Below, one piece after another: positions 1 through 9,723 of a stretch of 56,044 nt of DNA (position 1 is its first letter; every line of letters begins with the position of its first letter). Source of the stretch: Minwuia thermotolerans (GTDB lineage: Bacteria > Pseudomonadota > Alphaproteobacteria > Minwuiales > Minwuiaceae); assembly GCA_021604565.1 (NCBI GenBank), contig BQJF01000016.1, positions 1 to 56,044 of the forward strand. Reading direction: 5' to 3'. The notes under the pieces are model-generated. The model was not told the DNA's origin. It saw only the letters and a list, made by a program, of their open reading frames with translations, and did not search any database. A program made the position numbers and the translations under genes.

Positions 1-130
1 CCACACTCATCCCGCGAAGCATCCGCGCTGACGTGGTCTCATGCCGCGTACCGAAATTCCCGACTCGATACGCGTGAGCTATTCCCTATCTTCTACCCAT
101 GATCTTTTCAATCGGCACGGGAGCGCAGGC

Positions 131-589
131 ATGAGCAGAACATACGAGAAGACCGAAGGAGCCATTCAGAGCCTGACACCGGAGCAATATGCAGTGACCC
201 AGCAGGACCATACGGAGCCACCGTTCCGCAACCGGTTCTGGGACCACAAGGAAGCCGGAATATATGTGGATGTGGTCAGCGGGGAACCCCTGTTCGCCGC
301 GTCCCAGAAGTTCGATTCAGCGTGCGGCTGGCCAAGTTTCTTCCGACCCCTGGAACCGGACAACATCGTGGAGAAACGTGATGTCAGTCACGGGATGATA
401 CGGATCGAGGTGCGGTCCCGGCACGGTGACTCGCATCTGGGACATGTCTTCCCCGATGGGCCGCCGCCGACAGGAATCCGATACTGCATCAATTCCGCCT
501 CGATGCGCTTCATTCCGCTCGCCGACATGGAATCCGAGGGATACGGGGAGTACCTCGAGATCGCGGCCATGGATGGGCAGGTCGATTGA
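131..589 (+). CDS. msrB: Peptide-methionine (R)-S-oxide reductase, zinc-less form
   Basis: Reduces the R-sulfoxide of oxidised methionine in proteins using thioredoxin. The 152-residue product carries the MsrB signatures DSACGWPSF (residues 62-70, recycling Cys65) and [11 protein letters not shown] followed by RYCINSAS, with the catalytic Cys119. The two CxxC pairs that bind structural zinc in E. coli MsrB are missing: the first region reads [10 protein letters not shown] and the second [10 protein letters not shown]. An in-frame ATG at 41 would add 30 unconserved residues. The start at 131 is preferred because GGGAG lies 7 nt upstream (119-123) and the family alignment begins there. It stands alone, with 226 nt before the next gene. 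Confidence 0.93.
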   Translation: MSRTYEKTEGAIQSLTPEQYAVTQQDHTEPPFRNRFWDHKEAGIYVDVVSGEPLFAASQKFDSACGWPSFFRPLEPDNIVEKRDVSHGMIRIEVRSRHGDSHLGHVFPDGPPPTGIRYCINSASMRFIPLADMESEGYGEYLEIAAMDGQVD

Positions 590-815
590 CCCCCTGGCGG
601 ACAGGGAAACACCCGTCACGCGCGTATTGAAATCGGGTATATGCTAGGGAATGGTTAATTCTTGAGGAATTGTGACGCTCTTGGCATCGCGCTTGCTGTC
701 ATTGGGGGCAGACAAGATGACGTGGGCAGTTCCTCTCCCAATTTGCCAAATGAAACGCATTCGGCATCGACGGGGTTAAGAACTGCAACACGTGACACGG
801 GCTGGAGTTCGGTCG
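590..815. other. Intergenic region between msrB and the receiver gene
   Basis: No convincing reading frame is seen in these 226 bases. A short inverted repeat, AATTC-TTGAG-GAATT (657-671), lies about 145 nt upstream of the receiver gene and could be an operator. No T-tract terminator follows msrB. Confidence 0.4.
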
Positions 816-1226
816 ATGCAGGCCATGCGGGTTCTGATCGTTGATGACAGTGACGCCAACAGGAAAGTCGCACGCGTCTTCCTGGAGCGGGAAGGACACG
901 TCGTGGTGGAAGCCAATGGCGGGGCTGCCGGACTGCGCGAACTGGCCGACAACGACGTGGATATCATCCTGATGGATATCGCGATGCCGGAGATCGACGG
1001 GCTGGAGGCCACGCGGCGGATCCGGCGCATGGGCGGCACGATTGCCCGAATTCCCATCGTTGCCTGGACCGCGCACGATGTACCCGGCATGCGCCTGCAG
1101 TGCACTGCCGCCGGCATGGACGGCTATCTGACAAAGCCGATCCAGCGCACACCGCTGGTCGAGAACCTGACCGCCATCCTGCAGCGGTCGCGCGGCGAAA
1201 GGGATCAGGCCGCCGTCGGCTGCTGA
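816..1226 (+). CDS. Single-domain response regulator (CheY-like receiver)
   Basis: A stand-alone receiver domain of 136 residues without an output domain. The acidic pair Asp10-Asp11, phospho-acceptor Asp54 (in LMDIAMP), switch Thr85 and Lys107 (in LTKP) are all present, so it should be phosphorylated. The sequence resembles receiver modules of hybrid histidine kinases (the NRKVAR and GMDGYLTKP segments), suggesting a phosphorelay partner. No kinase is adjacent; the PAS kinase at 11.4 kb lacks a receiver of its own. GTG 792 and ATG 825 are alternative starts. ATG 816 is preferred because GGAG (804-807) lies 8 nt upstream. The gene is convergent with the SDR gene. Confidence 0.88.
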   Translation: MQAMRVLIVDDSDANRKVARVFLEREGHVVVEANGGAAGLRELADNDVDIILMDIAMPEIDGLEATRRIRRMGGTIARIPIVAWTAHDVPGMRLQCTAAGMDGYLTKPIQRTPLVENLTAILQRSRGERDQAAVGC

Positions 1227-1244
1227 CCGCTTTCTGCTTCGCCT

Positions 1245-2006
1245 TTACTTGAAGCCCACCGCAAAACCGTCATCGACACTGACAACCGATCCGTTGACGA
1301 ACCGCCCTGCCGGTCCGGCCAGCACCAGCAACATGCCATCGAGGTCCGAGGGCGTTCCGACGCGCGGTCGCGGGAAGCGGCTGAGGAATGCCTTGCCGGC
1401 CTCCGTCTGCCAGTAGTCCGCGTTCATCTCCGTCTCGATATAGCCGGGGCAGAGCGCGTTCGTGTTGATGTCGTACTTGCCCCATTCCAGCGCCATGGCC
1501 TTCGTCATCTGGTCCATGGCGATCTTCGACATGCAGTAGATGGAAAGCTGGCCGATCACCCGATGCGCAAGGGTGGAGGAAATATTGACGATACGGCCCG
1601 CCGCCTTTCGTGCCATCAGCCGCTTCGCAACGGACTGCGCGACGAAGAATGCACCCTTCAGGTTCGTGTCCAGGACCTGATCATATTCATCCTCGGAAAT
1701 CCGGTGCAACGCGTTGGGCACTGTCACGCCGGAATTGTTGATCAGGATATCGACAGGTCCAAGCGCCTGCTCCACCTGGTCGATCGCCGGGTCGATGGAG
1801 GCTACATCGGTCACATCCAGCGAAACCGCGAAGGCGCTACCACCCGCTGCTTCTATCTCTGCCACCAGTTCCTCCAGCCGTTCGCGCCGCCGCGCGGCAA
1901 TGCCCACCTTCGCTCCCTGCCCCGTCAGCAACCGCGCGAAGTGCGCGCCAAGTCCGGAGCTTGCGCCGGTCACGAAAGCCACCTGGCCAGTCAGTTCCTT
2001 GTCCAT
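1245..2006 (-). CDS. SDR family NAD(P)-dependent oxidoreductase
   Basis: Classical short-chain dehydrogenase/reductase of 253 residues. Visible motifs in order are the nucleotide-binding TGASSGLG near the N-terminus, NNSG, the catalytic Ser in NISST, the YCMSK catalytic Tyr/Lys pair, and the PGYIETEMN segment after the active site. The Arg-Arg after the second strand (IAARRRERL) favours NADPH. The substrate cannot be told; the family covers 3-oxoacyl reductases and many alcohol dehydrogenases. A TTG at 2012 is possible, but ATG 2006 has GGAGGAGAGG 8 nt upstream. It is divergent from the DsbA-like gene at 2079. Confidence 0.9.
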   Translation of the reverse strand: MDKELTGQVAFVTGASSGLGAHFARLLTGQGAKVGIAARRRERLEELVAEIEAAGGSAFAVSLDVTDVASIDPAIDQVEQALGPVDILINNSGVTVPNALHRISEDEYDQVLDTNLKGAFFVAQSVAKRLMARKAAGRIVNISSTLAHRVIGQLSIYCMSKIAMDQMTKAMALEWGKYDINTNALCPGYIETEMNADYWQTEAGKAFLSRFPRPRVGTPSDLDGMLLVLAGPAGRFVNGSVVSVDDGFAVGFK

Positions 2007-2078
2007 CGTCAAAACCTCTCCTCCAGGCCGCCATCATTTGAGTGGCCCTGCGCGCGGTGGTGACCTACTCTTGATCAC

Positions 2079-2738
2079 ATGCTGATTGATATTGTTTCAG
2101 ATACCATCTGTCCGTGGTGCTTCATAGGCAAGCGCAAGCTGGAAGCTGCCATGCAGAACAGACCCGACGTCCAGCCGGAAATCGGCTGGCGGCCGTTCCA
2201 GCTCAATCCTGAGATGCCGCGGGCCGGGATGTCGCGTGAAGCCTACCTGGCCGCCAAATTCGGCGGTGCCGACAGGGCGGCACGGATCTACGAGACCATC
2301 CGGGCAGCGGGGGCCGAGCTGGGCATCCCGTTCCGTTTTGACCTGATCAAGCGCACGCCTTCGACACTGGATTCCCATCGCCTGATCCGCTGGGCAACGC
2401 AGGAGGGCCTGCAGGACCGCGTCGTCGAAGCCCTCTTCATTGCCTATTTCACCCAGGGCGCGGACATCGGTGATGCCGATGTGCTGACCCGGATCGCGGT
2501 GGAAAACGGCATGGATCCCAGGGTTGCCGGGGATCGCCTGCGCAATGACACCGACCTGGACCTGGTGCGTCAGGAAGATGCGATGGCCCGCTCCATGGGC
2601 ATCAACGGCGTACCCTGCTTCATCATCGACCGGAAGTATGCGGTGTCCGGTGCGCAGGATGTGCCGGTGTTCCACAAGGTCTTCGACCTGGCCCTGAACG
2701 AGACCGTTCCCGCCCCGGAAATGACCGACGCGGACTGA
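2079..2738 (+). CDS. DsbA family oxidoreductase, FrnE-like
   Basis: Thioredoxin-fold protein of 219 residues with an N-terminal Cys11-Pro-Trp-Cys14 active site directly after the first strand, and the cis-Pro loop GVPCFIIDRKYAVSGAQ near the C-terminus. There is no signal peptide, so it is cytoplasmic like FrnE/polyketide-linked DsbA proteins, which act in thiol-disulfide exchange and oxidative-stress protection. The 2-hydroxychromene-2-carboxylate isomerases share the fold but generally lack the CxxC, so an isomerase function is less likely. The stop is separated from the mfd stop by 15 nt on the opposite strand. Confidence 0.88.
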   Translation: MLIDIVSDTICPWCFIGKRKLEAAMQNRPDVQPEIGWRPFQLNPEMPRAGMSREAYLAAKFGGADRAARIYETIRAAGAELGIPFRFDLIKRTPSTLDSHRLIRWATQEGLQDRVVEALFIAYFTQGADIGDADVLTRIAVENGMDPRVAGDRLRNDTDLDLVRQEDAMARSMGINGVPCFIIDRKYAVSGAQDVPVFHKVFDLALNETVPAPEMTDAD

Positions 2739-2753
2739 GATCGTCGCCAGACT

Positions 2754-5700
2754 TCAGGCCGCAGCCTTCTCCGCAATGCGGGCAAGGCCGCGCACCAGTT
2801 GCCGGACACCCTTGACCCGAACCGGAACCTCGTCCCAGCCGCGCAGGAATACCATGGTGTGGTCCGGACGCAGCTTTGCCGTGCCCGACTGACCGGAGAT
2901 GAAGCGGACCAGCCCGGCAGGATCGGGGAAAGAATTGTCGCGAAAGTGCACCGTCGCGCCCTTCGGCCCCGCATCCAGCTTGTCTATGTTCGCCACGCGG
3001 CACAGACCCTTGATCGCCACCACGTCGAACAGATTGTCCACCTCACCGGGAAGCGGTCCGAACCGGTCGATCATCTCCGCCGCAATCTCCTCGATACCCG
3101 TCTCGTCCGGCACATGGGCCAGACGACGATAGAGATCCAGCCGCGCCGAAAGGTCGTGGACGTAATATTCCGGGATCAGCACCGGTGCACCGAGATTGAT
3201 CGACGGTGACCAGTTCCGATCATCGGCATCCGTGGCGCCCCGGGCCTCTGCCACCGCTTCCTCCAGCATGGCCTGATAGAGTTCGACACCGACTTCCTTG
3301 ATCTGACCCGACTGTTCCTCACCCAGCAGATTGCCGGCACCACGAATGTCGAGGTCATGGCTGGCCAGGGTGAACCCGGCGCCTAGCTGATCAAGCGTCT
3401 GCAGCACGCGCAGTCGCTTGTCCGCGCTGTCCGTCAGGCGTTTCGATGCCGGTACGGTCAGATAGGCATAGGCCCTGACCTTGGAACGTCCGATGCGCCC
3501 GCGCAACTGATAGAGCTGCGCCAGGCCGAACATGTCGGAGCGATAGACGATCATCGTGTTGGCGGACGGGACATCGAGACCGGATTCCACGATGTTGGTG
3601 GAGATCAGCACGTCGAATGCACCCTCGTAGTAGGCGTGCATAACGTCTTCCAGTTCCCGCGCCGGCATCTGGCCGTGCGCGACCTCGAACTTCACCTCCG
3701 GCACATGGTTCTTCAGGAAGTCGGAGACTTCCTTCAGGTCGCTGAGGCGCGGCACGACAAAGAAGCTCTGGCCACCGCGATAATGCTCCCTCAGCAGCGC
3801 CTCCCGCGCCACGATCTCGTCGAACGGCAGCACGAAGGTGCGGACCGCCAGGCGGTCCACCGGCGGTGTCGCGATGATCGAGAGATCGCGAATGCCGGTC
3901 AGCGCCAGTTGCAGCGTGCGCGGTATCGGTGTCGCGGTCAGCGTCAGCACATGCACGTCGGCCTTCAGTTGCTTCAGCCGTTCCTTGTGCTTCACGCCGA
4001 AATGCTGCTCCTCATCGACAATCAGCAGGCCGAGGCGCTTGAAATCGATGCTCTTGCTCAGCAGGGCATGGGTGCCGACGACGATGTCGGTCGTGCCTGA
4101 TTTCAGTCCGTCCTTCACCGCCGTGGCGGCCTTGCCGGTCACCAGGCGAGAAAGTTGCTCCACCCGCACCGGGAAACCTCGGAACCGGGCCGTGAAGGTT
4201 TCATAGTGCTGGCGGGCCAGCAGGGTGGTCGGCGCAACGATAGCGACCTGCATCCCGTCCATGGCGGCAACGAAGGCACTGCGCAGCGCGATCTCCGTCT
4301 TCCCGAATCCAACGTCGCCACAGACCAGCCGGTCCATCGGCCGACCGGAGGCCAGATCGCCCAGTACATCGTTGATCGTCTTCGCCTGATCATCCGTCTC
4401 CTGATAGGGGAAGCGGTCGCAGAATTCGTTGAAGGCACCCGCCGGGGCCTCCATCACCTGCCCCGTCGCCAGTTCGCGACCGGCGGCGATACGGATCAGG
4501 GCTTCCGCCATGTCCTTCAGGCGCTGTTTCAGCTTTGCCTTGCGGGCCTGCCAGTTCTTGCCGCCCAGGCGATCAAGCACGGTCTCGCCCTCGGAAGAAC
4601 CGAAACGCGAAAGCAGTTCGATGTTCTCCACCGGCAGGTAGAGCTTATCACCGCCGTGGTAGACCAGCAGCAGGCAGTCATGCGGCGCGCCCATGACGTC
4701 AAGCGCCTGTAGCCCCTCGTAGCGGCCGATACCGTGGTCGACATGCACGACCAGGTCACCCAGTTGCAGCTCCGTCGCTGTGGCGATGAAATTGTCGGAG
4801 CGTCGGGCGGAACGCTTGCGCGACCGCACCAGACGATCACCCAGCACGTCCTGTTCGGAGATCAGGAACAGGTCCCCGCTCTCGAACCCCGTTTCCAGCG
4901 GCAGCACCGTCAGCCCGACAGTTCCGGCCGGCAGCTTCTCGGCCTCTGTCATGTCAGCGACATCGCTCAAGGCGGCGATACCGCCGTCACGCAACATGCC
5001 CGACAGGCGTTGCCGCGCCCCGTCCGAATAGCTCGCCATGACCGCGCGATGACCGTCGGCAGTCACCTGTTTCAGATGCGCAATCAGTGCTTCGTAGACA
5101 TTCGTGCCCGGGGTTGCCCGCTCCGGCGCGAAGTCACGCCCCTGTCGCCCGCCCAGGTCGAAGGCCTCACCCGGATTATCCGTGATGGTGAAGGGCGTCA
5201 GGGCCGCGACGGGATGCCCGCCAAGCGCCTCCGCCCATTCATTGCGGGAAAGATAGAGCATGTCCGGTGCCAGCGGACGATAGACCGCCCCGGCAACGCC
5301 GGACGCGCCCGCGTTTGCCTTCAGCGCCTCCTGCCGTGTCTCGTAGTAGTCGTCGATCGCCTGGAACCGCGAGTCCGTTGCGTCATCACCCAGATGATCC
5401 AGCACGATGGGTGCATCACCCACATAGTCGAAGATGGTTTCCAGTCGCCGGTGAAAGATCGGCAGCCAGTGTTCCATGCCCGGATGGGCTCTCGATTCCG
5501 ACACCGCCTCGTAGAGCGAGTCACCTTCGGCCCTGATCCCGAACAGTTCCCGGTAACGTGCGCGAAACAGGTTCACGGTCGGCGGTTCCAGAACCAGTTC
5601 ACCAACCGGCGTCAGCTCGAAACGCCCGATCTTCTCCAGTGTGCGCTGGGTCATCGAATCGAACAGGCGGATGCTTTCCAGCTCCTGCCCGAACAGGTCC

Positions 5701-6245
5701 AGCCTGACGGGATAGGAATCATTGGGGGGGAAGATGTCGATCAGGCCACCACGAATGGCGTACTCGCCCGGTTCCATGACCGTGCCGGTGCGGGTGTAAC
5801 CCTGCCCGACCAGAAAGGTCGTCAGTGCCGCCTCGTCGATCCTGTCGCCGATGGCCGCGACGAAGCGCCCGTCGGTCACCGTGGACCGGGCCGGAACACG
5901 CTGGGTCACCGCATTGACGGTGGTCAACAGCACACGGCCAGCCAGCCCGTCCTCCGCCAGCAGACCCAGGGTCCGCATCCGCGCGGCCACGACCTGCCGG
6001 TTGGGGGAGGAACGGTCATACGGCAGGCAGTCCCAGGCGGGCAGTGTCAGAACCTGCAGGCCGGGCGCAAAGAACTGCAGCATCTCCGCCGTCGCAGCCA
6101 TGCGCTGGTCATCGCGTGCGATATGGACCACGCCCTGACGCGCAGCGGTGGCGAGGGCGACAAGCAGGCGTGCTTCCAGCCCCTCTGGCGCGTTCTGGAC
6201 GGTGATCCTGCCAGGCGCCGACAGGATGTCGATCAGTGGTTTCAA
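2754..6245 (-). CDS. mfd: Transcription-repair coupling factor
   Basis: A 1163-residue translocase that removes RNA polymerase stalled at DNA lesions and recruits UvrA. The N-terminal UvrB-like part is followed by the RNA-polymerase-interacting domain (VHVDHGIGRYEG near residue 498), then the RecG-like helicase: Walker A GDVGFGKT near 641, DEEQHFG near 741, TATPIPRTL, and the QLRGRIGRS motif VI. The C-terminal TRCF domain ends the protein. Length matches the family (E. coli about 1148). It starts with TTG at 6245 and overlaps the sdhE stop by 4 nt (TTGA), so the two genes are translationally coupled. Confidence 0.97.
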   Translation of the reverse strand: MKPLIDILSAPGRITVQNAPEGLEARLLVALATAARQGVVHIARDDQRMAATAEMLQFFAPGLQVLTLPAWDCLPYDRSSPNRQVVAARMRTLGLLAEDGLAGRVLLTTVNAVTQRVPARSTVTDGRFVAAIGDRIDEAALTTFLVGQGYTRTGTVMEPGEYAIRGGLIDIFPPNDSYPVRLDLFGQELESIRLFDSMTQRTLEKIGRFELTPVGELVLEPPTVNLFRARYRELFGIRAEGDSLYEAVSESRAHPGMEHWLPIFHRRLETIFDYVGDAPIVLDHLGDDATDSRFQAIDDYYETRQEALKANAGASGVAGAVYRPLAPDMLYLSRNEWAEALGGHPVAALTPFTITDNPGEAFDLGGRQGRDFAPERATPGTNVYEALIAHLKQVTADGHRAVMASYSDGARQRLSGMLRDGGIAALSDVADMTEAEKLPAGTVGLTVLPLETGFESGDLFLISEQDVLGDRLVRSRKRSARRSDNFIATATELQLGDLVVHVDHGIGRYEGLQALDVMGAPHDCLLLVYHGGDKLYLPVENIELLSRFGSSEGETVLDRLGGKNWQARKAKLKQRLKDMAEALIRIAAGRELATGQVMEAPAGAFNEFCDRFPYQETDDQAKTINDVLGDLASGRPMDRLVCGDVGFGKTEIALRSAFVAAMDGMQVAIVAPTTLLARQHYETFTARFRGFPVRVEQLSRLVTGKAATAVKDGLKSGTTDIVVGTHALLSKSIDFKRLGLLIVDEEQHFGVKHKERLKQLKADVHVLTLTATPIPRTLQLALTGIRDLSIIATPPVDRLAVRTFVLPFDEIVAREALLREHYRGGQSFFVVPRLSDLKEVSDFLKNHVPEVKFEVAHGQMPARELEDVMHAYYEGAFDVLISTNIVESGLDVPSANTMIVYRSDMFGLAQLYQLRGRIGRSKVRAYAYLTVPASKRLTDSADKRLRVLQTLDQLGAGFTLASHDLDIRGAGNLLGEEQSGQIKEVGVELYQAMLEEAVAEARGATDADDRNWSPSINLGAPVLIPEYYVHDLSARLDLYRRLAHVPDETGIEEIAAEMIDRFGPLPGEVDNLFDVVAIKGLCRVANIDKLDAGPKGATVHFRDNSFPDPAGLVRFISGQSGTAKLRPDHTMVFLRGWDEVPVRVKGVRQLVRGLARIAEKAAA

Positions 6246-6523
6246 CTTGCTGACTGGTAGAACTTGAACTGCATCAGCATCCGGGTGACGTCGTTGTCAT
6301 AGTCCGGCGGGACCGGTTTCCGCCCCATCACCCATGCCAGGATCTCCGGATCGCCTGCCTTCAGCATCTCCTCGTAGAGGTCCAGTTGCCGTTCACCGAA
6401 GGTCGGCAGATTGCGCTCCGCAAACCGCGTCAGCAGAATATCGGTCTCCTTCGTCCCAGTGTACTGGGAGCGATAGAGCAGCTTCTTGCGCCGCACGGCC
6501 AGTCTGTCTTCCTGCTCCGACAT
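6242..6523 (-). CDS. sdhE: Succinate dehydrogenase flavinylation/assembly factor (DUF339)
   Basis: Small helical protein of 93 residues that in the family promotes covalent attachment of FAD to SdhA. It has the family core: LLYRS, Gly23 and Glu26 of the RGxxE motif, TDILLTRFAE and the downstream YEEMLKAGDPEILAWVMG stretch. Unusually, the conserved Arg of RGxxE is Thr22 here (TGTKE). It lies directly upstream of mfd with a 4-nt overlap; this pairing is common in Alphaproteobacteria. It is divergent from recG across a 108-nt shared promoter region. Confidence 0.93.
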   Translation of the reverse strand: MSEQEDRLAVRRKKLLYRSQYTGTKETDILLTRFAERNLPTFGERQLDLYEEMLKAGDPEILAWVMGRKPVPPDYDNDVTRMLMQFKFYQSAS

Positions 6524-6631
6524 GGGGCGGCTCCTTCGATATCGGTTGGGTCGGAATGATATAGTACGAAACCGGTTGCCGGGAAAGTCACACGGCTTGC
6601 GTCAGAGGGTCCATGGCCGGATGATCCGGCG

Positions 6632-8737
6632 ATGCGCCCCGAGGTCCTCTTTCCCCTGTTTGCACCGGTCAACACCCTGAAGGGTGTGGGGCCGCGCGTG
6701 GCCGCATTGCTGGAGAAACTGGAAGTCACGCGAATCCTGGATCTGCTCTGGCTGCTGCCGCACAGCCACATCGACCGCAGCCTGCGCCCGAATGTGGAGG
6801 ATGCGGTTCCCGGCGAAACGGTGACCCTGACCCTGAACATCCTGGAGCATCAGCCGGGACGCACCGACAAGCAGCCCTATCGGATCTTCGCCGGTGACGA
6901 GACCGGCGTGATCGGCCTGACCTTCTTCCGGCCACGCCGCGACTGGCTGGAGCGGCAGTTCCCGCCCGGCGAGCGACGGATCGTCAGCGGCAAGCTGGAA
7001 CGCTATGGCGACCAGTTGCAGATGGTGCATCCGGAGCATGTGGCCAACCCGGACAAGGGGGAGGATGTGCCGCTGCGCGAACCGGTCTACCCGCTCACCG
7101 CCGGACTGGCGCCGAAGTCCCTGCGCAACGCGGTGGTGCAGGCGGTGCAGCGGGCACCGGAAATCAGCGAATGGCAGGATGCGGCGTTCCGGGCGAAGAA
7201 TCGCTTTCCCGACTGGCAATCGGCGCTGCACACCGTTCATTCAGACGGAAGCGCGGCGGTTGAGGATCCAGCCCTGGACAATGATCCGGACCTTCTGGCC
7301 CGGCGCAGGCTCGCCTACGATGAACTGCTGGCGAACCAGCTTGCACTGGCGCTGGTACGCCAACGGATGCGAAGGCAGGGCGGACGCGGTCTGGATGTGC
7401 GCCCGGACGGCCGGATGAAGCAGTTGCGCAACGCCCTTCCCTGGCCGCTGACCGGCGCGCAGGATCGTGTCATCGCGGAGATCATGGCGGACCTGCAGGC
7501 CCCGACCCGCATGCTGCGCCTGCTGCAAGGCGATGTCGGCAGTGGCAAGACCGCCGTGGCCCTGCTGGTCGCCGCAGCGGTGGTGGAGGCCGGGTCACAG
7601 GTCGCGCTGATGGTTCCCACCGAAGTGCTCGCGCGCCAGCATGCCCGGACACTGACGGAGATGGGCGCGGCGATCGGCCTGCGGGTGGAGGCACTGACCG
7701 GTCGGGACAAGGGCAAGGCGCGAACAGCGATCCTGCAGCGCCTGGATGCCGGAGAGATCGATCTGGTGGTCGGGACCCATGCCCTGTTCCAGGATGCAAT
7801 CCGGTTTCGTGACCTGGGCCTTGCAATCATCGACGAACAGCACCGTTTCGGCGTTCATCAGCGGATGCTGCTTTCCGCCAAGGCGCGCAAGACCAGCGAT
7901 GTGCTGGTCATGACCGCGACACCGATTCCCCGAACTCTGGCGATGACGGCCTATGGCGACATGGATGTCTCCCGTCTGGACGAGCGCCCGCCGGGCCGGA
8001 AACCGGTGGATACGCGCGTCCTGCCGACCGACCGCGCGGATGCGGTGGTGGAGCGGTTGCGCGGGCTGATGGGCCGGGGGGAGCGTGCCTACTGGATCTG
8101 CCCGCTGGTCGATGACGAGAGCGAGAGCGAGGCCGCCGCGGCGGAAGCCCGCTTCAGGGAACTGCAGCAACAGTTCGGCGACCGGGTCGGACTGGTCCAC
8201 GGTCGCCTGAAACCGGAGGAAAAGGACGCTGCACTGGTGGCCTTCGCGGAGGGGAAGACAAGCCTGCTTGTCGCGACGACGGTCGTCGAGGTCGGTGTGG
8301 ATGTGCCGGAGGCGACCGTGATCGTGATCGAGGATGCGGAACGTTTCGGCCTGGCCCAGTTGCACCAGTTACGCGGACGGGTCGGTCGCGGTGACAGGCC
8401 GGGGCACTGCCTGCTGCTCTACCGTCCCCCGCTTGGTGAAACCGCAAGAAAGCGGCTGGAGGTCCTGCGGAACACGGACGACGGATTCCTGATCGCCGAG
8501 GAAGATTTCCGGCTGCGGGGTGGTGGTGACCTGCTGGGCACGCGGCAGAGCGGGCTGCCGCCAATGAGGCTTGCGCGGGTGGAGCGGGATCAGGATCTGC
8601 TGGCCGCCGCCCACGATGATGCCCGACTGATCGTCAACAGCGATCCCGAACTGCAGGGCAAGCGCGGCCCTGACCTGCGGACACTGCTGTATCTGTTCGA
8701 ACGCGATGCCGCGATCCGGTATCTGAAATCAGGCTGA
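6632..8737 (+). CDS. recG: ATP-dependent DNA helicase RecG
   Basis: A 701-residue branch-migration helicase that regresses stalled forks and processes Holliday junctions. The N-terminal wedge/OB domain (TLKGVGPRVAALLEKL, residues 14-30, through about 160) precedes the helicase core with Walker A GDVGSGKT near residue 300, IIDEQHRFG, TATPIPRTLAMTAYGD, and QLRGRVGRG. The C-terminal RecG wedge-contacting segment (RLRGGGDLLGTRQSG) is intact. Length is normal for the family. Its 3' end overlaps the convergent DUF502 gene by 9 nt. Confidence 0.97.
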   Translation: MRPEVLFPLFAPVNTLKGVGPRVAALLEKLEVTRILDLLWLLPHSHIDRSLRPNVEDAVPGETVTLTLNILEHQPGRTDKQPYRIFAGDETGVIGLTFFRPRRDWLERQFPPGERRIVSGKLERYGDQLQMVHPEHVANPDKGEDVPLREPVYPLTAGLAPKSLRNAVVQAVQRAPEISEWQDAAFRAKNRFPDWQSALHTVHSDGSAAVEDPALDNDPDLLARRRLAYDELLANQLALALVRQRMRRQGGRGLDVRPDGRMKQLRNALPWPLTGAQDRVIAEIMADLQAPTRMLRLLQGDVGSGKTAVALLVAAAVVEAGSQVALMVPTEVLARQHARTLTEMGAAIGLRVEALTGRDKGKARTAILQRLDAGEIDLVVGTHALFQDAIRFRDLGLAIIDEQHRFGVHQRMLLSAKARKTSDVLVMTATPIPRTLAMTAYGDMDVSRLDERPPGRKPVDTRVLPTDRADAVVERLRGLMGRGERAYWICPLVDDESESEAAAAEARFRELQQQFGDRVGLVHGRLKPEEKDAALVAFAEGKTSLLVATTVVEVGVDVPEATVIVIEDAERFGLAQLHQLRGRVGRGDRPGHCLLLYRPPLGETARKRLEVLRNTDDGFLIAEEDFRLRGGGDLLGTRQSGLPPMRLARVERDQDLLAAAHDDARLIVNSDPELQGKRGPDLRTLLYLFERDAAIRYLKSG

Positions 8738-9460
8738 GCGCCGCACGTCCGGATCACCGTCGCCGGACGTCGCGTCATTGGTCGGCAGCGGTCGGGTCTT
8801 CAGGTCCGGCGGCACCACGACACCGACCGAAACGACATACTTCATGGCCTGTTCAACCGTCATGTCCAGCACGCGCACATCCTCCCGCGGGATGAACAGG
8901 ATGAAACCGGAAGACGGGTTGGGTGTGGTCGGCACGTAGACACTGACCAGATCAAGTTCCGTCCGGCGCAGGACCTCGCCCTTGGTATCGCCGGCAACGA
9001 AGCCGATGGTGTAGAGCCCGCGGCGTGGATATTCGACCAGAGCGGCGTGCTGAAATGCCTTGCTGGAATCGGTCAGGACCGTTTCGAAAAGCTGTTTCAG
9101 GACATTGTATATGCCGCGCACGATCGGCATCCGGTCAACCAGCCGCTCACCCAGCTTCACGATCGAGCGACCGAGCAGGTTGGCCGTCAGGAAGCCGATG
9201 ACCGTCAGCCCCACCAGAGCCACGATGAGTCCGAGTCCCGGAATCTCGAACGGCAGATCGAACGGCAGTTTCAGCCGCTCGGCAATATGTGGCGGCAGAT
9301 CAGGAACCAGCGGAAGGAACTGTTCGTCGAACCATTCGATGATCGACCAGGTGACGTAGATCGTGATCGAGATCGGCGCGGCGACGATCACGCCAGTGAA
9401 AAAGTACGTGCGCATCCGCGCCATGAATGGCGATCGCATGGGCTTCGGGGTCGGGTTCAT
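8729..9460 (-). CDS. DUF502 family membrane protein
   Basis: A 243-residue protein with two predicted membrane spans (about residues 19-41 and 78-100), joined by an extracytoplasmic loop rich in Pro and Leu. The LVDRMPIVRGIYNVLKQLFETV segment typical of DUF502 follows. The family is widespread in Proteobacteria and plants and its function is not established. The reading frame stays open upstream to 9718, but family similarity begins at ATG 9460; GGAG lies 11 nt upstream. ATG 9439 is an alternative. It is convergent with recG and divergent from the polyketide synthase gene. Confidence 0.85.
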   Translation of the reverse strand: MNPTPKPMRSPFMARMRTYFFTGVIVAAPISITIYVTWSIIEWFDEQFLPLVPDLPPHIAERLKLPFDLPFEIPGLGLIVALVGLTVIGFLTANLLGRSIVKLGERLVDRMPIVRGIYNVLKQLFETVLTDSSKAFQHAALVEYPRRGLYTIGFVAGDTKGEVLRRTELDLVSVYVPTTPNPSSGFILFIPREDVRVLDMTVEQAMKYVVSVGVVVPPDLKTRPLPTNDATSGDGDPDVRRSA

Positions 9461-9723
9461 CTGGTATTGTACTCCATGGCCCTGACATAGCACGCCGTCA
9501 GCGACGATCCGAGCGCTTAAGAATGTCACCTGCCCTGCAGATTTCAAGGGATTGCTGCACCGCAATCTCGCAATGCGACATGTGCGTTGGGTCACTGGTG
9601 TTGTCGAAACACCAATGCGTGACCGATGTCTGGCACCCCTGCGCATTGGCGAATGCCATCGAACAGTCGTATCCTGCCTTTGCCCGGCAAGATCCTTCGT
9701 TCCAGTCACGGGAGCCACCTGTC

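Noticed and set aside
4734..6260. 508-codon frame antisense to mfd
   Set aside because: Mirror of a conserved coding region, with no recognisable domain.
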